43,164 bases of DNA from Crocinitomicaceae bacterium (lineage in GTDB: Bacteria; Bacteroidota; Bacteroidia; Flavobacteriales_D; Sanyastnellaceae). The stretch's first letter is position 1. Each line of letters begins with the position of its first letter. The translations under genes and the position numbers were made by a program. Below the pieces are notes generated by a model, which saw nothing but the letters and a program-made list of their open reading frames with translations, was not told the DNA's origin and ran no database searches. Below, piece after piece: positions 33,448-41,768 of this stretch. The stretch lies in NCBI GenBank assembly GCA_002700285.1, contig PACT01000021.1:9378-52541 (forward strand). The letters are read 5' to 3'.

Positions 33448-34260
33448 ATGAAGACAATTACAATCCATAATGCTTGGCTACTCAGCTTGCTGTTCATTGC
33501 CTCTCTCACTCTTTCTAACGATATAAGTGCCCAAAGAGGCAAGCAAGACAACGAGGAAAAACCCCGTAAACCGCTCATCTCTGAACAGGAATACAACAAA
33601 CTGTTAATGTGGATCGTTGACGAGAAGTATGAAAACGTGCTGTACAAATGCATTCGATACACAGAGGACGATAAAACCAAGAAGGAACCTCTGCCCTATA
33701 TATACATGGGGCAAGCTTATCTGGGAGTTCACCTCACAGATGACCCCGATCTGAGAGAACAGTATCAGTCAGATAAAAACAAAGCCTTAAAGAACAGCTT
33801 AAAATACACTTCTAAGTTTGTCAAAAAGGACAAGGAAAAAGAGTTTTACCATGAATTCACTGAGTTCTACGACATCCTTTGGGGCGAAACAAAAAACGCC
33901 GCTGAAACGGAGGTGGACAATATGAAATACACAAAAGCAAAGTCTTACTACAAGTACTTAACGGATATCGACCCTGAAGACCCAGGAGCTTGGTTAATGT
34001 ATGCCGCCGTATATCAGCAACTTAACTCCAAAAAAGAAGCCAAGGAAACGTACGAAAAAGCACGTAATCTCATGTTAGATTTCGGTGGACGTGGCTTAAG
34101 AGAAGTACAAACTGAGCTTCTTCATTCTGCAATCATTTACAATGCTGAAATGCTGTCTACTATTGATAGAGCTGCAGCATTAGAGTGGCTCGCACTTGGT
34201 GACGACTTGTTCAGTGGAGACCGAGAGTTTGAAGCTGTTAAGCGAAGTATCGGAGGATGA
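33448..34260 (+). CDS. Secreted protein with TPR-like helical repeats, unknown function
   Basis: A 270-residue protein with a signal peptide (about residues 1-29, ending 'SNDISAQ'). It is followed by a Lys/Glu-rich helical protein. Tetratricopeptide-like helix pairs are seen in 'YIYMGQAYLGV...', 'AKSYYKYLTDIDPEDPGAW' and 'MYAAVYQQLNSKKEAKETYE', the last two forming a near-standard TPR. I do not recognise a named family. It would act in the periplasm or on the outer-membrane inner face as a scaffold. The ATG at 33448 begins the signal peptide. The next gene overlaps it by four bases with a GGAGG ribosome site, so the two proteins are probably made together. Confidence 0.65.
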   Translation: MKTITIHNAWLLSLLFIASLTLSNDISAQRGKQDNEEKPRKPLISEQEYNKLLMWIVDEKYENVLYKCIRYTEDDKTKKEPLPYIYMGQAYLGVHLTDDPDLREQYQSDKNKALKNSLKYTSKFVKKDKEKEFYHEFTEFYDILWGETKNAAETEVDNMKYTKAKSYYKYLTDIDPEDPGAWLMYAAVYQQLNSKKEAKETYEKARNLMLDFGGRGLREVQTELLHSAIIYNAEMLSTIDRAAALEWLALGDDLFSGDREFEAVKRSIGG

Positions 34261-35156
34261 TTGTCAAAGAAGTAGACGACACGTCCACTCCTGAATATCA
34301 GCACCCATTTCTCAGCCCTTCATGGCTAAATTTCTGTGGCGCGAGCTATACCATTTTCGAAACAGGAACAAGTGTGTCTGCCCTTTCTAGATTTTCCATG
34401 CGCGGGATCCATGTCCTGGCAACGCCCCCTTGGGCTTTAGATTGTGGCCTTTCATGCCAGATTTCTACTGAAGAATACATCGCACTAACCTCAAATTGGA
34501 GCGCTCGGCCAGAGACCTTAAAAATCATTGACCTCCCTCCCTTGCCAGAGAATTCAAACCTCACAAAGGCCAGTATCAAAGTAAATACGCCGAGGTCTTT
34601 TAAAATTCAGTGGAAACATACGCGACAGATTCTTTTAGAGACTCCACTTCCTAACAACAGGAGAAAACAAACCAAAAGGGCGGAACGAGAAGGAATCACA
34701 TGCCACCTCTCAAAAGACTGGTCGAATGTCCTCTCACTCCACCATGAAAGCCGAATAAGAAAAGAAATACATTCAGACAGCTTTCAACTGAGCACACTGC
34801 TGAACTCTGTTTCAACGATGACATCTAGTTTTGCTGTAGAAGCTGTGTCTGCTGACGGAAATTGTATTGCTGCTGGAGGGTTCGTTATCGTGAATGAAGA
34901 CACGTGCCTGTATTCATTTGGTGGGCAATCTCGCAGTAAAATTTCAGGAATCGCATCTGTGGCCATGCTTTCATGCGCGATGGAAGAGGCGCGATCTCAT
35001 GGGGTGACTACATTCGATTTCGGAGGAAGTGCCGATCCAGGAGTAGATCGCTTTTACAAGGAGTTTGGTGCGACTAGAGTGGCTCGGGCACGGCTTATCT
35101 ATGCTTCATGGTGGCTTAGACCATTTTTAAGATTTATACGCCCGGATTTGACTTAA
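34257..35156 (+). CDS. FemAB/GNAT-like acyltransferase
   Basis: A 299-residue cytoplasmic protein resembling the FemAB-type double-GNAT fold (Acetyltransf_6). Weak N-terminal half (about 1-110); in the C-terminal half, 'NRRKQTKRAEREGITC', 'SADGNCIAAGGFVIVNEDTC' and 'SGIASVAMLSCAMEEARSHG' give the acyl-CoA/acyl-tRNA fold. A closing 'FDFGGSADPGVDRFYKEFGA' is typical of the group. Substrates in the family include peptidoglycan peptides, lipids and polysaccharide sugars; none can be assigned. The start overlaps the TPR-like gene (ATGA) after a GGAGG site. Its stop shares TTAA with the stop of the convergent oxidoreductase. Confidence 0.75.
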   Translation: MIVKEVDDTSTPEYQHPFLSPSWLNFCGASYTIFETGTSVSALSRFSMRGIHVLATPPWALDCGLSCQISTEEYIALTSNWSARPETLKIIDLPPLPENSNLTKASIKVNTPRSFKIQWKHTRQILLETPLPNNRRKQTKRAEREGITCHLSKDWSNVLSLHHESRIRKEIHSDSFQLSTLLNSVSTMTSSFAVEAVSADGNCIAAGGFVIVNEDTCLYSFGGQSRSKISGIASVAMLSCAMEEARSHGVTTFDFGGSADPGVDRFYKEFGATRVARARLIYASWWLRPFLRFIRPDLT

Positions 35157-36181
35157 GGGCGAGATCCAGAATTGTACATGGATTCAATAATCTCCACCAC
35201 TTCTATGCCTTCAGAAATCGGGGTTGAGATTTGGGCGCCATTTCGAAGGACATCGACCACGTTAGAGATGACATGGTGGTGATTCGAGGCCGACCCTTTG
35301 TAAGCACCGTAATCGTTTGGAGGAGCTGAAGTGGGGAGGTCCGTCATTTCGTAGTCCAAAATGTCACAATGAACCACCTTTTCCATATACTGACCAGCGA
35401 TGCGGAGTGTACCATGTTCAGCAATTAAGGTGAGTGAACTTTCAAAGTTAGATTTGAACAAAGCGGTCGAGAAAGTGAATGACCCCCATCCTGAGCGAAT
35501 GAAGTCAAAGGAAATAGATCCAGAATCTTCAAACTCGGTATTGTGGATGTGAGATTGGTTTTTAAAGATGGCACTCGGAGAAGATATCCCGCCAAAAATC
35601 CAATACATGACATCTATAAAGTGTGAAAACTGTGTGAAGAGCGGCCCTCCATCTAGCGCCATCGTCCCACGCCAAGGACTGGATGCATAATATGAATCGT
35701 CCCTGTTCCAGAAACATTGGATGTGGACCTGGCGGATTTCACCTAGTTTACCCGACTCAACAAGAGATTTCAGCCACACAGAAGGAGGTGCAAAACGGTT
35801 TTGCATGACACAAAAGACATGTTTGCCTGCCGTGGTCGACGCTTCTGCCACAAGACGCGCATCGGATACAGAAAGGGCAATGGGTTTTTCTAGAACGACA
35901 TGACATCCCGCCTTGAGAATCTGAATGCACTGCGCTGCATGAAGTCCGTTGGGAGTACATACGCTGATTACTTCTGGAAGGGGGGATTGGGCAAGCAAAG
36001 CATCAATGGATTGATAGACCGAGATCTGCTCACCCTCAGAATCACTTTCTAGAGAAGACGACACGTCCACAACATCTGCAACAGATCTCAGTTCAGCACC
36101 GGGATGTGCGTGAATGGTAGCGGCATGGCGTTTTCCGATATGGCCATAGCCCAAAACGGCAAAAGAAACTGGATTTTTCAC
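35153..36181 (-). CDS. Gfo/Idh/MocA family oxidoreductase
   Basis: A 342-residue NAD(P)-dependent oxidoreductase. The Rossmann motif '[20 protein letters not shown]' lies at residues 8-27, '[20 protein letters not shown]' has the family EKP Lys, and a C-terminal alpha/beta domain (about 120-330) has '[20 protein letters not shown]' with the usual GG and H residues. Members act on sugars and sugar nucleotides. The absence of neighbouring sugar genes leaves the substrate open. The start is a GTG at 36181 with homology beginning at once. It overlaps the acyltransferase gene's end by four bases. Confidence 0.9.
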   Translation of the reverse strand: MKNPVSFAVLGYGHIGKRHAATIHAHPGAELRSVADVVDVSSSLESDSEGEQISVYQSIDALLAQSPLPEVISVCTPNGLHAAQCIQILKAGCHVVLEKPIALSVSDARLVAEASTTAGKHVFCVMQNRFAPPSVWLKSLVESGKLGEIRQVHIQCFWNRDDSYYASSPWRGTMALDGGPLFTQFSHFIDVMYWIFGGISSPSAIFKNQSHIHNTEFEDSGSISFDFIRSGWGSFTFSTALFKSNFESSLTLIAEHGTLRIAGQYMEKVVHCDILDYEMTDLPTSAPPNDYGAYKGSASNHHHVISNVVDVLRNGAQISTPISEGIEVVEIIESMYNSGSRP

Positions 36182-36363
36182 TTGGGCAAATGTACAAGAG
36201 TGAAGGGAGAATCGGACAGGGTGTCAGGTTTCTGTCTCTTAAAAAAGAGAAAATGACATATAAAACTGACAAGATGCACGTTGCACTCTCAAATTTTGGA
36301 GTGGCAAGGGATTTGTCTAAGAGGAGATGTAAACAAACGAAAAAACAAAAAAAAACAAAAGAC

Positions 36364-38280
36364 ATGAGTAAAATCATTGGAATCGATCTCGGAACAACCA
36401 ACAGCTGTGTATCAGTGATGGAGGGAAATGAACCTGTGGTCATTAACAACAGCGAAGGAAAGCGTACGACACCTTCCATCGTTGCATTCATCGCCGACGG
36501 CGAAAGAAAAGTAGGTGAGCCCGCAAAGCGTCAGGCCATTACCAACCCTACAAAGACTATTTCTAGTATCAAACGCTTTATGGGCAGTTCTTTTACAGAT
36601 GTAGCAGAAGACATCAAGCGCATGCCGTATGAAGTCATTAAAGGCGACAACAACACACCCAAAGTGAAGATTGACGATCGCTCATACACGCCTCAAGAGA
36701 TTTCAGCAATGGTGCTTCAGAAAATGAAGCGCACAGCTGAAGACCACTTGGGAACAGAAGTAACTGCTGCCGTGATTACTGTACCTGCTTACTTCAACGA
36801 TGCACAACGTCAAGCGACAAAAGAAGCTGGCGAGATTGCTGGACTTGAAGTGAAGCGTATTATCAACGAGCCAACCGCTGCAGCACTTGCTTACGGTCTC
36901 GAAAAGAAATCGATTGATCAGAAGATCGTTGTCTTTGATCTCGGTGGTGGTACACACGACGTGAGTATCCTCGAGCTTGGTGATGGTGTGTTCGAAGTGC
37001 TTTCTACAGATGGTGACACTCACCTTGGTGGAGATGACTTTGACCAAACCCTAATCGAATGGCTTGTCGCAGAATTCAAGGAAGAAAACAGCGGAATAGA
37101 CCTCAGCAAAGACCCTATGTCTCTTCAGCGTCTTAAAGAAGCTGCAGAGAAAGCGAAGATTGAACTTTCTAGCACAACGAGCACAGAAATCAACCTTCCC
37201 TACATCATGCCTGTAGATGGCGTTCCGAAGCACCTTGTACGTTCATTAACCCGAGCGAAGTTCGAACAACTTTGTGATGATTTAATCAAGCGTTCTATTA
37301 AGCCATGTCAGTCAGCGCTTAAAGCTGCTGGACTAAACAAAGGAGATATCGACGAAGTGATACTCGTAGGAGGATCTACGCGTATTCCTGCTGTTCAAGA
37401 TGCTGTACAGGCATTCTTCGCAAAAGAGCCATCTAAGGGCGTTAATCCTGATGAAGTGGTCGCTATCGGAGCTGCTATTCAAGGTGGTGTTTTATCAGGA
37501 GACGTGACAGACGTTCTCCTTCTAGACGTCACACCTCTTTCTCTGGGCATCGAGACAATGGGCGGTGTTTTCACCAAGCTTATCGAAGCCAACACGACAA
37601 TCCCTACGAAGAAATCTGAAACATTCTCAACTGCAGCGGACAATCAGCCTAGTGTTGACATCCATGTTTTCCAGGGAGAAAGAGCAATGGCCAAGGACAA
37701 CCACCCCATCGGTCAGTTTCAACTGTCTGACATCCCTCCTGCTCCACGTGGTACGCCACAAATCGAAGTCACTTTTGACATCGACGCAAATGGAATCATC
37801 AACGTAAGCGCGAAGGATAAGGCCACTGGCAAAGAGAACAAGGTTCGCATCGAAGCTTCTTCAGGTCTTTCTGAAGCAGACATCGAGCGCATGAAGGCTG
37901 AGGCAGAAGCGAACGCTGACGCTGATAAAGAGACAAAGGACAAGGTTGAGACAATCAATCAGGCTGACTCTCTGATCTTCCAAACTGAGAAGCAACTCAA
38001 AGAGTTCGGAGACAAAATACCTGCTGAAAAGCTCACTCCGATCAACGAAGCACTCACAGAACTCAAAACGGCTCATGAACTCGGCGATGTCGATGCTTGC
38101 AAAGATCGCATCGAAAAGCTCAACACTGCGTTCCAAGCTGCAAGCGAAGAAATGTATGCCGATCAAGGCGCGGGAGCTGATGCAGGAGCTCCAGGTGCGG
38201 ATGCTTCTGGTTCTAGCGAAGGCGAGCAAGAAGTGACCGACGTCGATTTCGAAGAAGTGACTGACGAAGAGTCAAAGTAA
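36364..38280 (+). CDS. dnaK: Chaperone DnaK (Hsp70)
   Basis: A 638-residue Hsp70. The ATPase domain begins '[19 protein letters not shown]', with '[20 protein letters not shown]' and '[19 protein letters not shown]' (phosphate 2). '[17 protein letters not shown]' precedes the linker '[15 protein letters not shown]', which leads to the substrate-binding domain and the lid. The disordered tail is Gly/Ala/Glu-rich and ends '[13 protein letters not shown]'. The ATG at 36364 is fixed by homology; earlier in-frame starts (36190) lack conservation. The 182-base upstream region shows no CIRCE element. No grpE or dnaJ is adjacent in the window. Confidence 0.97.
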   Translation: MSKIIGIDLGTTNSCVSVMEGNEPVVINNSEGKRTTPSIVAFIADGERKVGEPAKRQAITNPTKTISSIKRFMGSSFTDVAEDIKRMPYEVIKGDNNTPKVKIDDRSYTPQEISAMVLQKMKRTAEDHLGTEVTAAVITVPAYFNDAQRQATKEAGEIAGLEVKRIINEPTAAALAYGLEKKSIDQKIVVFDLGGGTHDVSILELGDGVFEVLSTDGDTHLGGDDFDQTLIEWLVAEFKEENSGIDLSKDPMSLQRLKEAAEKAKIELSSTTSTEINLPYIMPVDGVPKHLVRSLTRAKFEQLCDDLIKRSIKPCQSALKAAGLNKGDIDEVILVGGSTRIPAVQDAVQAFFAKEPSKGVNPDEVVAIGAAIQGGVLSGDVTDVLLLDVTPLSLGIETMGGVFTKLIEANTTIPTKKSETFSTAADNQPSVDIHVFQGERAMAKDNHPIGQFQLSDIPPAPRGTPQIEVTFDIDANGIINVSAKDKATGKENKVRIEASSGLSEADIERMKAEAEANADADKETKDKVETINQADSLIFQTEKQLKEFGDKIPAEKLTPINEALTELKTAHELGDVDACKDRIEKLNTAFQAASEEMYADQGAGADAGAPGADASGSSEGEQEVTDVDFEEVTDEESK

Positions 38281-38350
38281 TTCCCTCGAAACCCCAGATC
38301 TACTTCGAATTCGATTCACAGAATCATATTCGACTTGACTACAAAAAAAG

Positions 38351-38377
38351 ACCCCTTTCACGAGGGGTTTTTTTTTT
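38351..38377 (+). terminator. Intrinsic terminator of dnaK
   Basis: ACCCCT, a six-base loop TTCACG, AGGGGT, followed by a run of ten Ts. It sits about 70 bases after the dnaK stop, and the As before the stem allow it to work weakly in the other direction. Confidence 0.9.
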
Positions 38378-38427
38378 GCTTGACAGCAATACCAATTCTT
38401 ATTTAAATCTTATAGTATCTTGGAGGC

Positions 38428-39447
38428 ATGGGAAAAACGAATAAATCTAACCGAAGAGAATTTATAGGAAGGTTGGCAACCATTGGAGGCGTATTGGGGC
38501 TTTCACCGTTTACAATAAACCGGATGTTAGGGAGTGAGCTTACAGAATTTGAAGGCAGCCAGAAACTTGAACTGGAGGCAGAAAAAGCCCAAGCAACGAT
38601 GGTCAGCACCTGGAATCACGGATTAATCGCAAATAAAGTCGGATTTGAAGCACTCGCAAAAGGAGGTTCAGCGCTAGATATGATAGAAGCAGCAGCGCGG
38701 ATTGTAGAGAAAGACGCAGAAGGACTGAGTGTAGGGTTAGGTGGATTGCCCGACCGAGATGGCATCGTTACGTTAGATGCGTGTTGCATGGACCATTTGG
38801 GCCGTGCGGGCTCGGTCGCGGCACTTCAGGACATCATGTACCCCCTTTCAGTGGCACGTAAAGTGATGGAAGAAACACCGCACGTCATGCTCGTCGGAGA
38901 AGGCGCGAAGATGTTCGCCCTCGAACAAGGGTTTGAGAGCGTCAACCTTCTCACAGAGAAAGCGCATGAAGCTTGGCAGAAATGGAAAGTGAAAAACGAA
39001 TACAAGCCCGTGATCAATATCGAAAATCACGATACCATAGGGATTCTCGCATTAGATCACGAAGGGCGACTCTCTGGTGGTTGCACAACATCTGGCGTAT
39101 CGTTTAAGATGCACGGACGTGTAGGTGACAGTCCGATTATCGGAGCCGGGCTTTTCGTAGATGGGAATGTGGGGGCAGCAACTGCTACTGGGCTTGGCGA
39201 AGCCGTCATGAGAACGGTAGGCTCGTTCCTGGTGGTGGAATTAATGAGGGGGGGAATGAGTCCACAAGACGCATGTGAAACAGCTGTGAAACGTATCATT
39301 GACAGCATGGACGTGACGGACTTACAAGTGGGGTATTTGGCCTTAGATAAACACGGGAACCATGGAGCCCATGCTATACACGGAGGGTTTAATTACGCGC
39401 TTACGACAGAAAAGTCCAGTGAGCTGATCAATGCGAGCAATGGTTAA
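38428..39447 (+). CDS. N4-(beta-N-acetylglucosaminyl)-L-asparaginase (glycosylasparaginase)
   Basis: A 339-residue Ntn-hydrolase precursor. It cleaves the GlcNAc-Asn bond of glycopeptides. The autocleavage/nucleophile site is 'NHDTIGILALD' with T203, and 'GGCTTSGVSFKMHGRVGDSP' with 'IIGAGLFVDGNVGAATATG' closely match the Flavobacterium enzyme family. Autoproteolysis before T203 would give alpha (1-202) and beta chains. The N-terminus 'NRREFIGRLATIGGVLGLSPF' has a twin-arginine motif and hydrophobic core, so Tat export is likely (given here in two parts, NRREFIGRLA and TIGGVLGLSPF). TTGGAGG precedes the ATG. The UbiA gene begins inside its last 17 bases. Confidence 0.92.
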   Translation: MGKTNKSNRREFIGRLATIGGVLGLSPFTINRMLGSELTEFEGSQKLELEAEKAQATMVSTWNHGLIANKVGFEALAKGGSALDMIEAAARIVEKDAEGLSVGLGGLPDRDGIVTLDACCMDHLGRAGSVAALQDIMYPLSVARKVMEETPHVMLVGEGAKMFALEQGFESVNLLTEKAHEAWQKWKVKNEYKPVINIENHDTIGILALDHEGRLSGGCTTSGVSFKMHGRVGDSPIIGAGLFVDGNVGAATATGLGEAVMRTVGSFLVVELMRGGMSPQDACETAVKRIIDSMDVTDLQVGYLALDKHGNHGAHAIHGGFNYALTTEKSSELINASNG

Positions 39448-40330
39448 AGATCCAGTAACAACATCCCCATTCTCGGCTTGGATACGCGTCTTAAGGCCCG
39501 GGAATTTGATGATTATTGCGGCGTCGATCGCAGTTCTGAGATGGAGCGATTCAAACCACATCCCCGAAAGCGGAGAATACTTTTTAGAGATGTTGTTTAT
39601 TCTTCCGCTTGTGCTTTTGGCTGCCGGAGGGAATGTCATCAATGACTATTTCGACATCAAAGAAGATAGGGTGAACAAACCAGAACGCGCTCTGGTAGGG
39701 CGAGTATTAAAACGAAGGATCGCGCTCGTAAGTCATTGGGGACTGAGTGCTGCGGGACTGATCATTGCGGGGATTCTCTCAGTGAAAATACACACGTCGA
39801 TTCCCTTTGTAATCGCCCTAATTGTTGCCATTGTGCTCTTTCTATATTCCACGAAATTCAAGGGGAGTGTCCTTGTCGGAAATGTGATCGTCGCATGCGC
39901 CATCGCTTCTGTTGTGCCATTTGCATATGCCGATTCTATTGACACCTCTCCCCCACTATTTCAAGCCCTCACCCTTTTCATCTGGGAATTTGGAAGTCTC
40001 ACGGGGGTGATCTTTTTAATCGTTTTCACACGAGAACTCGTGAAGGATATCGAAGATCTTGACGGAGACAGAACAGCCGGACATGCAACACTTCCCATCA
40101 CATACAGTCCTCAAACAAGCTGGAGACTCATTCATGTTCTTTTGATTCTGCTCACGATATGTGTTGGCTACATGCAATATGAAGTCGGATTCGGAATCCT
40201 ACAAGGCATCTTCCTGGGGATATACCTCAACATCCTTCGTTTTGCATGGAAGAAAAAAGTCACCCAACTTTCTGCGTGGCTTAAACTTCTCCTTGCAGCA
40301 GGTTTGGCGTGGTTAGTGTTGTTGGGTTAA
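39431..40330 (+). CDS. UbiA-family prenyltransferase, GGGP-synthase-like
   Basis: A 299-residue membrane protein with about eight hydrophobic helices. The two Asp-rich prenyl-diphosphate/Mg motifs are 'NVINDYFDIKEDRVN' (N71-D75, D79) and 'KDIEDLDGDRTAGHATLPIT' (D206, D209, D211, D213). The family transfers a prenyl chain to an aromatic ring or glycerol phosphate. Flavobacterial members of this type are often named (geranylgeranyl)glycerol-phosphate geranylgeranyltransferase; menaquinone MenA is another possibility. The start may be the ATG at 39431 or at 39440. Either overlaps the asparaginase stop, so translation is likely coupled. Confidence 0.85.
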   Translation: MRAMVKDPVTTSPFSAWIRVLRPGNLMIIAASIAVLRWSDSNHIPESGEYFLEMLFILPLVLLAAGGNVINDYFDIKEDRVNKPERALVGRVLKRRIALVSHWGLSAAGLIIAGILSVKIHTSIPFVIALIVAIVLFLYSTKFKGSVLVGNVIVACAIASVVPFAYADSIDTSPPLFQALTLFIWEFGSLTGVIFLIVFTRELVKDIEDLDGDRTAGHATLPITYSPQTSWRLIHVLLILLTICVGYMQYEVGFGILQGIFLGIYLNILRFAWKKKVTQLSAWLKLLLAAGLAWLVLLG

Positions 40331-40352
40331 CCACCAAAACTTGACCTAGGAC

Positions 40353-41588
40353 TTAATCAGTGAGAACGATTGTTTTTACTGTTTTCCCATTGGAATACTT
40401 TTCAAGCTTCATGCCCCTCTCCCCTGTAGACCAAACCCGTCCTCTCACATCGAATTCCCCTAAAACATGTCCTGGATTCACAAGCTCGTCACACTCAAAT
40501 CCGTTGACGCTCCTCACATCGAAGGCAATGCCGCCTGGGACAGTTCCCGCATCAAAGGAAGATACATACTCACCTGAGGCGCTGATGATTTGAACTTCAG
40601 CAGCGTCAAAGAAATTCGTCACCGTAGCATAAACATAACCGTTGACTGGATTTAAAGCCATGCGGTAGTAAGAGTCCGTAGCTGGACCCCATGTCACCGT
40701 GGAAGGTGCTAAAGTAGATACAGAGGCCTTGCGCATGCCCAGCTCATTTGTGATTTGGAATACAAGTTCATCGCCTAAAACTGCCGCCGCATTACATCCT
40801 GCTAACACTCCTCCTACAACAACCGTATTAACTGAAGCAGAGACCGCTCCGAGTGAGGGGAGCTCGACGCGAGATAAGCTGGTCGACAAAAAATCCATGT
40901 TGTTGACGAGCAGAACCTCTTCATCGGTGACTTTAATGTGCGATGGATTCTTTCCATTTTCGCCTAAATCATGCTCAGAATAATCTCCTGTTGTGAGGTC
41001 GTAAACACCCATAATACCCACTTCTTGTCCAAACTCAAATCCATTGTTTATCGCGATATACGCCACACCTTCTTTGATTGAAATCCCTTCTGAAGCATAG
41101 CCTACTCCTATTTCGGACGGCAACTCACCTGCCCACGCCAAAGTCTCTGCATCGAACCACACCAAATACGAATCGAATGCAACTGAACCAAATGTCACAG
41201 GGTCATAATCACCTCTTGTTACATAGATCATTCCATCAAAATATGCGAGCTGCCTCACGCCTTGCAGCAACACTTCAGCTTCAATTTCAAATGTATTTAA
41301 GTTCATCTTCACAATTTTGTTGTCGGCGCCAATAAATGCCGCCCCCTCCGCAACAATGATGTCAGTTGTAAATCTCGACCCTTCGAATCCCATCACCTCT
41401 GTCAACATCTGCGACACCGGATCATAAACTCCAACAGAAGCTAACTCAGTCATCTCACCTGTAGTCCAATCCTGCACCCCTTCATTCAATACCCAAACAG
41501 CATTTACGTAATCGTCCTGTGCTGTTATTGTAAATGAAAATCCTAACGAAGCAAGTACGACAATTGCAAAACAAAAAACACGATTCAT
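40353..41588 (-). CDS. DUF5074-like beta-propeller surface protein with type IX-like C-terminal tail
   Basis: A 411-residue secreted protein. The signal peptide ends at 'FSFTITAQ' (about residue 24), giving a mature protein starting 'DDYVNAVWVLNEG'. About six to seven repeats of a four-strand blade with 'VYDPVSQ', 'KIVKMNLNTFEIE', 'MIYVTRGD' and 'GVYDLTTGD' resemble the DUF5074 / quinoprotein propeller group. The last 35 residues ('EFDVRGR... GMKLEKYSNGKTVKTIVLTD') resemble a type IX secretion sorting domain, with the D-x-x-GR and G-x-x-x-x-K motifs but no conserved 'GLYI' strand. It is probably anchored at or released from the cell surface. No ligand is suggested. It is preceded by a full -33/-7 promoter (41614-41645). 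Confidence 0.78.
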   Translation of the reverse strand: MNRVFCFAIVVLASLGFSFTITAQDDYVNAVWVLNEGVQDWTTGEMTELASVGVYDPVSQMLTEVMGFEGSRFTTDIIVAEGAAFIGADNKIVKMNLNTFEIEAEVLLQGVRQLAYFDGMIYVTRGDYDPVTFGSVAFDSYLVWFDAETLAWAGELPSEIGVGYASEGISIKEGVAYIAINNGFEFGQEVGIMGVYDLTTGDYSEHDLGENGKNPSHIKVTDEEVLLVNNMDFLSTSLSRVELPSLGAVSASVNTVVVGGVLAGCNAAAVLGDELVFQITNELGMRKASVSTLAPSTVTWGPATDSYYRMALNPVNGYVYATVTNFFDAAEVQIISASGEYVSSFDAGTVPGGIAFDVRSVNGFECDELVNPGHVLGEFDVRGRVWSTGERGMKLEKYSNGKTVKTIVLTD

Positions 41589-41613
41589 GGTTAACTTTTT
41601 TTTATTAATTCCG

Positions 41614-41645
41614 CAAATCTAGTCATAGTTAGTTTCCATTTCAAA
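41614..41645 (-). promoter_or_regulatory. Promoter of the DUF5074 gene (TTTG-N20-TAGATTTG)
   Basis: On the minus strand TTTG (41645-41642) and TAGATTTG (41621-41614) are 20 bases apart, a full Bacteroidota -33/-7 promoter. The predicted leader is about 18 bases, AT-rich and without a Shine-Dalgarno sequence. Confidence 0.65.
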
Positions 41646-41670
41646 CTAATATTAATTAAAAAAAAACTAA

Positions 41671-41702
41671 AATAAAAAGAGCCGACCTTTTTTGGTCAGC
41701 CC
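41671..41702 (-). terminator. Intrinsic terminator of the Cys-rich repeat protein gene
   Basis: Read on the minus strand, GGGCTGACC pairs with GGTCGGCTC (nine pairs, two of them G-U) around a six-A loop, followed by a T-rich tail. It lies about 66 bases after the stop of the Cys-rich gene. Confidence 0.85.
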
Positions 41703-41768
41703 TTTTATTTAGAAATGTATTATGATCAGTCGTCTTCCATCTTTCTCAAGGTAGAATGTCTTGATTCA

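Noticed and set aside
36930-36980. His in place of Phe in the DnaK phosphate-2 motif (GGGTHDVS)
   Set aside because: From memory this is a lineage-typical form in flavobacterial DnaK and not a defect; the rest of the ATPase site is intact.
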